DNA from: G963701675 sp963701675
GTDB lineage: Bacteria > Planctomycetota > Planctomycetia > Gemmatales > Gemmataceae
NCBI GenBank assembly: GCA_963701675.1
Contig: OY969623.1
Location: forward strand, 5,952,001 to 6,016,000
Length of the DNA stretch: 64,000 nucleotides
Reading direction: 5' to 3'
Shown here: in pieces, positions 52,175 to 60,934 of the stretch
Position numbering within the stretch: position 1 is the stretch's first letter
Layout of the letters: the number at the start of each line of letters is the position of its first letter
The notes under the pieces: generated by a model
The model's input: the letters and a program-made list of their open reading frames with translations, nothing else
Told to the model about the DNA's origin: nothing
Database searches by the model: none
Made by a program: the position numbers and the translations under genes

Positions 52175-53620
52175 ATGAAGGTATTAGCGACGTTGGTGGG
52201 CATCGTTTTGTCGGTGACGGTGGGCTTGGCGGCGGATGGGCCGCAGGTTTGGCCGCAGTTCCGCGGGCCGGCTGGGTCGGCGGTTGCGGACAGCCAAAAA
52301 CCACCGGTCGAATTCGGGCCGGATAAGAACGTGAAATGGAAGGTGCCCGCGCCCAGCGGACTTTCATCACCCATCGTCGCCGGCGACAAGCTTGTCATCA
52401 CCGCGTTCGACAACGGGAAACTGTACACCGTTGCGTACAACCGCGCGGATGGAAAAGAGGCTTGGCGCGCGGAGGCGGCCGCGAAGCAGATCGAGCCATA
52501 CTACAAGGCGGAGGGGAGTCCGGCCGCGCCGAGTCCCGCGACCGACGGTAAACACATTGTGTCGTACTTCGGCTCCTGCGGTTTGGTCTGTTACGACGTT
52601 GCGGGCAAGGAACTGTGGAAGTTCGAAATTCCCGTCTCGGGCCAGGCTGGCGACTTCGGTACCGGTACCTCGCCGATTATTGCCGACGGCGTCGTAATCG
52701 TCGTACGTGATGAACTAAAGAACCCGCGCATCATTGCGGTGGATACGGCCACCGGCTCACTCCGCTGGGAGACGAAGCGCGTGTCGCCCACGTCCTATGC
52801 CACACCGGTCGAGTGGGACACGCCGAACGGCAAACAGGTCGTCGTGGCCGGGCACGCACGCTTGATCGGTTATGACCTGAAGACCGGCACGGAAAAATGG
52901 TCGGTGGCTGGCACGCCATCTGGTTGCTGCTCCTCACCCGTGGTGGCGGACGGTACGTTGTTCTTCGCCGGCTGGTCTCCCGGCGGACCGGACGACGTCA
53001 AAGAAAACCAGGTCCCCACGTACGACTCCGTGCTCAAGGAAACGGACACGAACAAGGACGAAATCCTTACCCGCGAGGAGGTCGAAAAGACCCCGTTTAA
53101 AGATTTCTTTGACGGCACCGACGCCAACAAGGACGGCAAGATCACGCGCGCTGAATGGGATGCAATCATCAAGTACATGTCCGAGGGGATCAACAACGCG
53201 TTTGCTCTCAAGCCAGGCGGAACGGGTGATGTGACTGGCACGCACATCCTCTGGACGAAGAAGCGCGGACTGCCCTACGTCGCCTCGGCATTGGTGTACC
53301 GCGGACAGTACGTCATGGTGAAAGACGGCGGCTTGGTGACGGCGTACGATGCTAAAACGGGCAAGGAGGTATACCTGCAAGAGCGTGTCGCTGCGCCGGG
53401 TCGTTATTACGCATCTCCCGTGGCGGCCAATGGGCACATCTATTTCACGGCACTCGAAGATGGCGCGACGACGGTCATGAAGGCCGGCGAGAATAAGCCC
53501 GTCGTCGTCGCCAAGAATCCGAAGCTGGAAGAACGCGTAGCAGCGACTCCCGCCATCGCCGACGATACGCTATACATTCGAACGGAAAAACACTTGTACG
53601 CCTTCGCCGAGAAGAAGTGA
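52175..53620 (+). CDS. PQQ-type beta-propeller protein with EF-hand insertion
   Basis: 481 aa exported protein: signal peptide (1-20), WPQFRGPAGSA, the usual opening of planctomycete PQQ-like propellers, then repeated blades such as IIAVDTATGSLRWE and LIGYDLKTGTEKW. Two EF-hands, DTNKDEILTREEV and DANKDGKITRAEW, are inserted between blades at about 288-330. They should bind calcium and could fix blade geometry. Whether it binds PQQ is not clear; many relatives do not. Confidence 0.85.
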   Translation: MKVLATLVGIVLSVTVGLAADGPQVWPQFRGPAGSAVADSQKPPVEFGPDKNVKWKVPAPSGLSSPIVAGDKLVITAFDNGKLYTVAYNRADGKEAWRAEAAAKQIEPYYKAEGSPAAPSPATDGKHIVSYFGSCGLVCYDVAGKELWKFEIPVSGQAGDFGTGTSPIIADGVVIVVRDELKNPRIIAVDTATGSLRWETKRVSPTSYATPVEWDTPNGKQVVVAGHARLIGYDLKTGTEKWSVAGTPSGCCSSPVVADGTLFFAGWSPGGPDDVKENQVPTYDSVLKETDTNKDEILTREEVEKTPFKDFFDGTDANKDGKITRAEWDAIIKYMSEGINNAFALKPGGTGDVTGTHILWTKKRGLPYVASALVYRGQYVMVKDGGLVTAYDAKTGKEVYLQERVAAPGRYYASPVAANGHIYFTALEDGATTVMKAGENKPVVVAKNPKLEERVAATPAIADDTLYIRTEKHLYAFAEKK

Positions 53621-54195
53621 ACCCGAATAGGTCGGACCTGGAAATTCGACTGGCGGTTCCAGATGATGCGTCGGCCATTGCACAAATCGCGGCGTTGGAA
53701 ACCACCGATCCCGTAGCGCATTCCGCCCTGTGTTTCGATCCCAGTGGTAGCAGACTCGCAGCGATTACCGCCAGCCATGCGATCCATATCTGGGACCTGT
53801 CGCGAATCCGCAAACAACTCGAAGCTCTCGGGCTTGATTGGGACCACCCTCCCAACCAACCGCGTGGCTCGAGCCCTGGAGAGATCCGCGTACGCGTTGA
53901 CCCTGCGACCGATAATCGGCTTGATAACATCAAGCGACTTCGCGAGTTGTTTCGTCGTTTTTGAAACCAACTTTGCCAGATGAAATGAAGCCTGTCAGTT
54001 TTGCCGACCAGCTGCGGACGTGGAATTGGCCGATTGCTAATGGACGAGGTGGAACAATTTGCAGGGACACGGTTTCATCAGCTGGTTCTAAGCACCACTC
54101 CGTTTCTGGATCGTGCCATCCGACGGTATGAACAATGCGGCTTTCGACAGACCACCCGACGGCCCCCACGCGCGATAGTCTTCTCGCCACCTTAA
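53617..54195 (+). pseudogene. GNAT acetyltransferase gene interrupted by kinase-WD40 sequence
   Basis: The first 25 codons (LEIRLAVPDDASAIAQIA) are a normal GNAT start. The frame then runs into the typical tail of planctomycete WD40 Ser/Thr kinases (ALCFDPSGSRLAAITASHAI, then LSRIRKQLEALGLDWDHPPN) and stops at 53964. The GNAT C-terminal half (CGRGIGRLLMDEVEQF to FRQTTRR) reappears at about 54001. So about 300 bp of kinase 3' end sits inside an acetyltransferase gene. Confidence 0.6.
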
Positions 54196-54277
54196 TATCC
54201 GATTCACCAAATCTTAACTTGCATTGTGTTTAGTTCCTGGTAACTGGACGCACGCAGGGGCGGGAGCTGCCCGGCGG

Positions 54278-56794
54278 ATGGAGAGACTCGTTAGTACCAA
54301 CACGACGATAATGGCGGACTTTGCTTCTGGCCCGGCGGCGGGCCAAGGCCTTGCCGTGCGCTCAGACGCAACGGCCGATCGCTTTTCTCAGGGCCTACGC
54401 TGTTTTCATCACGGCGAATACGATCGCGCCATCGCTGAGTTTACGCAGGCTCTTCGCCTGGATAGTTCTCCCGAAGCGTCGCTGTTCCTACATCGGGCGG
54501 ATGCCTATCGCTTGAAGGGGGATTATCTTCACGCCTTATCGGATTACACCGACGCGCTGCAGCTCGATCCGGAAAATGAAACGAGCTATTTGCAACGCGG
54601 GACGACGCATTGGCTGAAGGGGGATTACCCGCAAGCTATTGCGGACGTTACGGCTGCCTTGCAGCTGAATCCGGGCAACGTAATTGCGTTATGCACCCGG
54701 GGCAAGGCCTTGGCCGCCAGCGGCAATCACACTGCGGCCATCACCGACTTCACGGCCGCGCTGCAGATCGATGGCAGTTACTTGTGGGCGTATCAATACC
54801 GGGGCGCCTCCTATGCAGCCCTTGAACAGTTCGACGCAGCAATTGCCGATTTTTCACAGGCCCTGCGCGTCAACTCACAGTTCGCGCTCCCGTATCTAGA
54901 ACGCGGAGACATCTATCGGCTTAAAGGGGAGGCGGAGCGCGCCATCTCGGATTACACCGAAGCGCTTCGCCTGGATCCCTTGCAAGTGCGGGCCTACAAG
55001 AGCCGGGGAGATGCCTATCGTTTGCTCGGTCGTTTCGGTCATGCCCTCAACGACTTGAACGAGGCGGTTCGGCTGGACCCGGCCGATAGTTCGGCCCTCT
55101 TGGGCCGGGGGCTGAACTATCGCAGCATGCGCGAATACCAACTTTCCCTGGCTGATCTTGGCGAGGCCATTCGTCTCGATGGTAACAATGCGGCCGGCTA
55201 TTTCGAACGCGCACTCACGTGTCAAGCGCTGGAAGAATACGACCTCGCCGCCCAGGACATCGACCAGGTTCTCGAACTGAATCCCGACCATGCCGAAGCC
55301 TACCGGGTTCGGGGCGACATCGGCGTTCATCGGCGTGACACCTATCGGGCGATTGCTGACTACAGTCATGCTATTCGACTGAAACCGGACTGTGCCCCGT
55401 TCTACGTGAGCCGCGGCACCGCCTTGGCGATGAAGAGCCTGTACGACGATGCCGTGGCCGACTGCACGCAGGCCTTGGAATTAGACGATAAGCTGGTCGA
55501 TGCCTTCTTGATTCGGGGCACGTCGTGGGTTCGCAAAGGCGAGTATGAAAGGGCGATTGCGGATTTCAATTGTTGCCTGGAGCTAGACGGCAAGTCCACC
55601 AAGGCGCTGACGGGCCGCGGCCTCGCCTATGCAAAATTGGGGCAGCACCAGCAAGCCATCGCCGACTTTACGGCGGTGCTGCGCATCGATCCTGGGGACG
55701 GCAACGCCCATGCCCATCGCGGACTCGCATTCAAGGCGTGTCATCAGCATCAATACGCGCTGAACGATTTCACGAAGGCGGCAGGCGCCGATGTCCGCTT
55801 TGCGGCCCTCTACTGTATTCAGCGCGGCTTGATGAATTCACGGCGCGGTGATTACTACCGCGCCCTTGCGGATTACACCATCGCCCTTCATCTCGAGCCG
55901 AACAACCGCGAGGCCCAAGACGGGATGGAATTTGCCCGTCATGCCATTGCCCAGCTGCCGCCGGGTACCCACGCGAGCGAAGTCTCGGCCGCCGATACCA
56001 TCAGCGACTTTAGATTGCCTTTGGCGAAGAAACCGTCTGAAGAACAGCCGGCGGTGAACGAATCCGACAGTCAGACCGAGCGAGCTACATTGCCGGACAT
56101 GGCGCTCCCGGCCCCACCGGCAGCGACCGACGACACGCCTTCGGAGTCGGCGGACAATGGCTCGGTACCCGCGCAGCCGTCCGCCCAGCAATTCGCCGAG
56201 TATGCCGATAGTTCAGCTGGCCGCCATGAGAAGAATGGCGAGGCAAGTAATCTCCACCGACGTGCCATTTCCGCAACGGCCTCTCCGCATGCGACCAAAG
56301 CAAAAAAGAAAAAACCGGAGCCGAAGGCGGACCGAACCCCTTGGTTCAGCTGGGAAGATGAAGACCAACGGCGGCGATTCTCCCTTATCGTCGGCGCCTT
56401 GATCCTGTCCATCACTTCGGCAGCTGCCGTTGCCTACGTTTCAAGTGGGCAGAAAGGACCGCAAGAAATTCCCGTTGCCGGCAAGTTGTCCGCAACCGAG
56501 CTTTGGAATCACTTTGCGAAGAACTCAACGGAAGCCAATCGAACGTTCGGCGGGCAGATAGTCGAAGTAAGCGGCAAGATTACCAAAGTGCTCTCCGATA
56601 AGCGAATTCCGCGGATCGAGCTGGCGACACCGACCAATGCCAAATGGACTATCGAGTGCTGGTTCAGGCATCCGGATGATTTGAAGAGCCTCGCCGTTGG
56701 CGATGAAGTGACTCTTCGAGGTGATTGCGAGGCGAGAACCAAGCCGACCGCCAATGTGCAACTAACCAGCTGTGTGATCTTGGCGAAGCAATGA
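54278..56794 (+). CDS. Long TPR membrane protein with C-terminal OB-fold (tRNA_anti-like) domain
   Basis: 838 aa protein. About sixteen TPR repeats (units such as DYLHALSDYTDALQLDPENE) fill residues 30-570, then a disordered Ser/Pro/Glu linker, one membrane helix (FSLIVGALILSITSAAAVAY) and a C-terminal OB-fold of the tRNA_anti-like family (GQIVEVSGKITKVLS; VGDEVTLRGDCEARTK). The TPR part is probably cytoplasmic and the OB part periplasmic. A scaffold joining the two compartments is plausible; partner unknown. Start ATG 54278 has GGGAG upstream. Confidence 0.8.
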   Translation: MERLVSTNTTIMADFASGPAAGQGLAVRSDATADRFSQGLRCFHHGEYDRAIAEFTQALRLDSSPEASLFLHRADAYRLKGDYLHALSDYTDALQLDPENETSYLQRGTTHWLKGDYPQAIADVTAALQLNPGNVIALCTRGKALAASGNHTAAITDFTAALQIDGSYLWAYQYRGASYAALEQFDAAIADFSQALRVNSQFALPYLERGDIYRLKGEAERAISDYTEALRLDPLQVRAYKSRGDAYRLLGRFGHALNDLNEAVRLDPADSSALLGRGLNYRSMREYQLSLADLGEAIRLDGNNAAGYFERALTCQALEEYDLAAQDIDQVLELNPDHAEAYRVRGDIGVHRRDTYRAIADYSHAIRLKPDCAPFYVSRGTALAMKSLYDDAVADCTQALELDDKLVDAFLIRGTSWVRKGEYERAIADFNCCLELDGKSTKALTGRGLAYAKLGQHQQAIADFTAVLRIDPGDGNAHAHRGLAFKACHQHQYALNDFTKAAGADVRFAALYCIQRGLMNSRRGDYYRALADYTIALHLEPNNREAQDGMEFARHAIAQLPPGTHASEVSAADTISDFRLPLAKKPSEEQPAVNESDSQTERATLPDMALPAPPAATDDTPSESADNGSVPAQPSAQQFAEYADSSAGRHEKNGEASNLHRRAISATASPHATKAKKKKPEPKADRTPWFSWEDEDQRRRFSLIVGALILSITSAAAVAYVSSGQKGPQEIPVAGKLSATELWNHFAKNSTEANRTFGGQIVEVSGKITKVLSDKRIPRIELATPTNAKWTIECWFRHPDDLKSLAVGDEVTLRGDCEARTKPTANVQLTSCVILAKQ

Positions 56795-56918
56795 AGTTCA
56801 TAGGTCAAAAGCTTAATGCGTTGCTCCTGGATCGAACACGGAATCTTCACGCTGGATTGATAAACAAGTGCTCAAGCGTGCTCTCTTTTAGGCTCTTGTA
56901 TCTTCACCAAGGGGGGAC

Positions 56919-57941
56919 ATGATGGTACGTTCGTCACGGTTGACACAGCATGCTCGTCGTAGAGGGTTTACCCTCATCGAGATGCTCGTCGTCATTGCAA
57001 TCATTGGAGTGCTGGTGGCGCTTTTGTTGCCTGCCGTGCAGAAAGCACGCGAGGCGGCCGCCCGCTCGCAATGCTTGAACAACATGAAGCAGATGGGTTT
57101 GGGCCTGCACAACTTCCTCGATCAACAAAAATCTCTGCCCACGAGCGGCGAAGGCGTGACGGCTGATCTCAAAGGCACGGCATTCGACAAACACTCTTTC
57201 TTCACCGTGTTGCTGCCCTTCATCGAGCACAACGATGTCTATCTGCAGTTCGATTTGACCAAGCACTACAACGAAACGCCGGCGAACCAGCTTGCGGCCA
57301 AGACGGTTATTCCTGAGTATCTGTGTCCGTCGAACCCGGCACGACCCAAGAGCGGCAAGGATAGCCTGGGTTATGGCTACTCCGATTACATGACCGTCGC
57401 CTACACGGACATTAACGTAGCGGATTCCCCCGGCAATCCGGTCCGCGATACGGTGAGTCCGCGCTCACCCGGCGGTCTGCAGATGGGCGGCGGCTCTGCC
57501 GGCGACATCATCGACGGTCTAAGCAAGACGATCGCTTTGATGGAAGATGTGGGTCGCAGCGAAAACTTCAATACCCAGAAGTACACCGATCCGGCTGGAT
57601 TGGATCTGCTCCCGGCCGGCAGCACCTTCCGCAATGCCTGGCGTTGGGCTGAGCCAGACAACGGCAACGGAGTATCAGGCGCGCCTGGCGCCAAGTACGG
57701 CGACCCCAATCTCAAGATCGTCAACAACAATGCGATTCCATACGGCGGTCCGGCGAGTTGCAGTTGGACGACGAACAACTGCGGCGTCAACGATGAGCCC
57801 TTCAGCTTCCATGGCGCCGGCGTTCATGCCTTGTTCATGGACGGGCACGCGACCTGGATCAAGGACGACATCCACCCCGTCGCCCTGCGTCGCTTGCTGA
57901 CGCCGAAGGAAATGCTACCGCCACTTAACGCCGACTACTAG
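56919..57941 (+). CDS. DUF1559 (prepilin-like, H-X9-DG) protein 1
   Basis: 340 aa planctomycete DUF1559 protein. GFTLIEMLVVIAIIGVLVAL is a type II/IV prepilin N-terminus (cleavage after Gly, Glu at +5), then CLNNMKQMGLGLHNFLD. The C-terminus has FHGAGVHALFMDGHATW, the H-x9-DG motif of the family. Such proteins are highly amplified in planctomycetes and probably form surface structures. GGGGGA precedes ATG. Confidence 0.9.
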   Translation: MMVRSSRLTQHARRRGFTLIEMLVVIAIIGVLVALLLPAVQKAREAAARSQCLNNMKQMGLGLHNFLDQQKSLPTSGEGVTADLKGTAFDKHSFFTVLLPFIEHNDVYLQFDLTKHYNETPANQLAAKTVIPEYLCPSNPARPKSGKDSLGYGYSDYMTVAYTDINVADSPGNPVRDTVSPRSPGGLQMGGGSAGDIIDGLSKTIALMEDVGRSENFNTQKYTDPAGLDLLPAGSTFRNAWRWAEPDNGNGVSGAPGAKYGDPNLKIVNNNAIPYGGPASCSWTTNNCGVNDEPFSFHGAGVHALFMDGHATWIKDDIHPVALRRLLTPKEMLPPLNADY

Positions 57942-57954
57942 TCTGTCATAGAAC

Positions 57955-57991
57955 ACCGGCTTCAGCCAAGATCGACGTGGCTGAAGCCGGT
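57955..57991. other. Stem-loop between the two DUF1559 genes
   Basis: ACCGGCTTCAGCCA (57955-57968) and TGGCTGAAGCCGGT (57978-57991) form a perfect 14-bp stem with a nine-base loop, without a T run. It may tune the ratio of the two pseudopilins from a common message. Confidence 0.6.
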
Positions 57992-58015
57992 TCCGTTGAC
58001 TGAGGAGTGGATACC

Positions 58016-59024
58016 ATGGCGCGAGTCGATCGGAGCGCGTTCACGCTCATCGAGCTCTTGGTTGTTATTGCCATGATTGGCGTGTTGGTTTCGCTCCTTT
58101 TGCCCGCCGTGCAAAAAGCGCGCGGCGCCGCCGATCGCGCGACCTGCCTGAACAACCTGAAGCAGATCGGACTGGCTTTGCACAGTCATCAGGCCAGTCA
58201 CCGCGCATTCCCGTCAGGCGGCGCCGGTCCCAACATCGGCGTCGTCAACGAATTCGACGTGCAGTCCGTGTTCACCGCCCTGCTGCCGTATTTGGAACAT
58301 GCGGACGTTTACGCCTCTTTCAATTTGCAGTATCCATATAACGCGCCGCAAAATCTCCAGCCAGCGGGACAGCCCGCCAAAAACCTGTGCCCAAGTTATC
58401 TTTGTCCCGCCAATCCCGCACGACCAAAGAGCGGTCGCGATGAGAACGCATACGGCTACACGGATTACGCGGCAGTGGCCTACACCGACATTAACCCGGA
58501 CAACACCCCGGGAAACCCCGTTCGTCTGCCGACGCCGCAGAACACGCTACGCGGTGGCCTGGGGCAGGGTGGCACGACGATTAGCGACATTCGCGACGGC
58601 ACGAGTCACACGATTGGCGTTATCGAAGTGGTAGGCCGGTCGGTGCAGTTCGCACCGGTGAAGTTTCCCGACCCGGTCGGCAACGAGTTACTGCCGGCCG
58701 GTTCCCCCTGGCGCAATAGCTGGCGCTGGGCCGATCCCAGCGCCGCGATCGTGGTCTCCGGACCCGCCGGCGCTGAAGTATGGGGATCCATTTCTACGCG
58801 TTATCAACAACTTCTCGACTCCATACGGCGGGCCCACCGGCTGCCCGTGGACCCAATTCAACTGCGGCCCCAACGACGAACCATTCAGTTTTCACGGCAG
58901 CGGCTGCAGCGCCCTCTTCATGGATGGACACGTCACCTGGCTCAAGGACTCCCTCGGCCCGGTCACCATCCGCCGCCTGATAACGGCCAACGAAGGGCTG
59001 CCAGTCAACATCGCGGAATATTAG
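58016..59024 (+). CDS. DUF1559 (prepilin-like, H-X9-DG) protein 2 (frameshifted)
   Basis: About 336 codons, paralogue of the preceding gene: AFTLIELLVVIAMIGVLVSL prepilin segment and CLNNLKQIGLALHSHQA. One extra base at about 58773-58776 breaks the frame after SGPAGA; skipping it gives KYGDPFLRVINNFSTPYGG, FSFHGSGCSALFMDGHVTW (H-x9-DG) and a stop at 59022-59024. GAGGAG precedes ATG 58016. Confidence 0.85.
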
Positions 59025-59245
59025 GGCCGCGCAGCTGGCCTTGGGTGTCGCTGACGACGGACACTCGTCGGCGGTTGATGGGCACTTTGTTCGCACTCTT
59101 TGAGAAGTTTACGTCCCATTCAAAGTAGTGTTTTGGCGTGATCGGAATGGCGACGACTCCGTTGCATTGTTCCAAGCGGGACAACAGCTAACGGAGTCGT
59201 CTGTACGATTGCTGGACGACGCGTTTCTGCTCGGAGACAGGGCGA

Positions 59246-59818
59246 TCAACGTCTTGCCTTACGTCCGTTCGCTTTGGATTGGCGCCGCTTGCCGCCGCCA
59301 TCGTTCTCTTCTCCGTTGTCGGAATCGGTGCGAGGCATTTGCTCATAGAGTTCGCCTTCGGCGATCTCCGTGAGTTTTTCGTCGGCCGCCGATTCCTCAT
59401 CGAGAGTTTCCTGAAGCAGATCGACGACCTCGCCAAGTCCGAGTTGTTCGGCGAGGGCGCGGGCGCTGCCATAGGAAGAGATTTCATAGTGCTCGACACG
59501 TTGCCCGGCTGCGATAATCGCGAGATCGAGAAGGTGTTCTTCTCCTTCGGCTTCGAGAACCTCTTTGCCTTCCTCGATAAGGCCTTCCATCGCCTTGCAT
59601 TTCTTACCGGAAAGTTTGAGACCCAGGTTTTCACCGATCCGATCCAGGCGTTCGACTTGGGCTTCCGTCTCGGCTAGATGCTGCGTTAATGCCTCCGACA
59701 GGGTTTCTGACGTGGCGTTCTTCGCCATACGTGGCAGTGCCTTCAATAACTGCGACTCCGCGCTATAAAGGTCCTTCAGTTGATCGTGAAGCAATTCCGT
59801 TGGGGTCGTAATCTGCAT
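59246..59818 (-). CDS. DUF892 / YciE-YciF ferritin-like protein
   Basis: 190 aa protein with a four-helix ferritin-like fold: LLHDQLKDLYSAESQLLKAL (helix 1) and AQRVEHYEISSYGSARALAE (helix 3, with the Glu and His ligands). Members bind metal and are induced by osmotic or oxidative stress. The tail is Lys/Arg-rich (about 25 residues). Start 59818 is chosen for its AAAGGA nine bases upstream; ATG 59827 is the alternative. Confidence 0.85.
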   Translation of the reverse strand: MQITTPTELLHDQLKDLYSAESQLLKALPRMAKNATSETLSEALTQHLAETEAQVERLDRIGENLGLKLSGKKCKAMEGLIEEGKEVLEAEGEEHLLDLAIIAAGQRVEHYEISSYGSARALAEQLGLGEVVDLLQETLDEESAADEKLTEIAEGELYEQMPRTDSDNGEENDGGGKRRQSKANGRKARR

Positions 59819-60011
59819 GTGCTTCATTCCTTTCTTAGATGATGAACCAGGTGTTGATTCGGTTTCGTTGCCGATAGACAGGGCGAGAAGAAGCAAAAGG
59901 GATGCCATCCCTAATCGGAATCTTGTGTACGACGAAAACACTGCCGCGCTGAGGCGGGCGAAGATATGGGGTGCGGTGGAGGAGGTTTCTGTGTCTCTTG
60001 TTGGATACGGA

Positions 60012-60736
60012 CTACTGGCTACTTCCGCCCGTGGCCGGCTTCTCGGGAGTCCAGCGATACTCCATGTACTTTGCCGTTCCCTGCGCGGCATCCATGCCAC
60101 ACAGCCGTGCCACGACATGCAACGCGCCGTCGATACCCGCCGACACGCCGGCCGCCGTGACCACTTTGCCGTTGTCCACCAGCCGACGGTCCGAACGAAC
60201 CTTTACCTTAGGGTACTCGCGCGCAAGCTGTCGAGCGAGCCATAATGCGTCGTGGCCTCTTGATCGTCCAGGAAGCCGGCCTTAGCAAAAACAAAGGCGC
60301 CGGTACAAACCGAGAGCATGACCTCGGCGTCCTTGGCGGTGGTTTTCACCCAATCCATCATTTTCGGACTGTCCAAGAGTACCCGGGTGGCGCCGCCGGG
60401 AATCACGACAATGTCCGGCTTGGGGCAGTTTTCAATCGTGTATTGCGGATTGACGCTTAGAAAGCCTTGGCTGACGATGGACTTGGAAGTTTCCGCCACG
60501 GTGTAGACGCGAAACCCCTGCCTCCCGTCGGCCGCGGCAAAGACTTCGCCTGGACCCGCGAAATCGAGCAACTCGACGCCCTCATGTATGACAATGGCGA
60601 CGTTTCGCTTTTTCTTCCCCTCTTGCGGATTCGACGCGCTGGTTTCCCGCCCGGCCGTGATCGTGACAAGTGTTGTGCCGAGGAACAACACGACCGCGAT
60701 GGGCAGACTTCTACATAAAGTGTGATGGAATTGCAT
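60012..60736 (-). CDS. Exported DJ-1/PfpI family protein (frameshifted)
   Basis: About 240 codons. Signal peptide (11-30), then a DJ-1/PfpI fold with Glu64 in GPGEVF and the nucleophile Cys144 in LSVCTGAFVFAKAG. One base is missing at about 60218-60224 after LDSLR; the next frame continues EYPKVKVRSDRRLVDNGKVV, then GVSAGIDGALHVVARL to the stop at 60012. Relatives act as deglycases, chaperones or amidase-type transcription regulators; the signal peptide makes a periplasmic enzyme likely. Confidence 0.8.
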
Positions 60737-60934
60737 GACGGCTCCTATTTATCGGTTACGTTCTCCGGGCGGGCCAGCTTCGAGCATACCGGACCGAATC
60801 TCCATCAAGCAAGTCACTCGTTCTTTTTTGCCGGGGATTCCGACGAGCACAGGGTGTAGCCTATAGACGGCCCGCACATCACCGGTTACCATTCCGGGAA
60901 GTGCCGTCGTACCGACATCCAAGCGAGGACAGCC

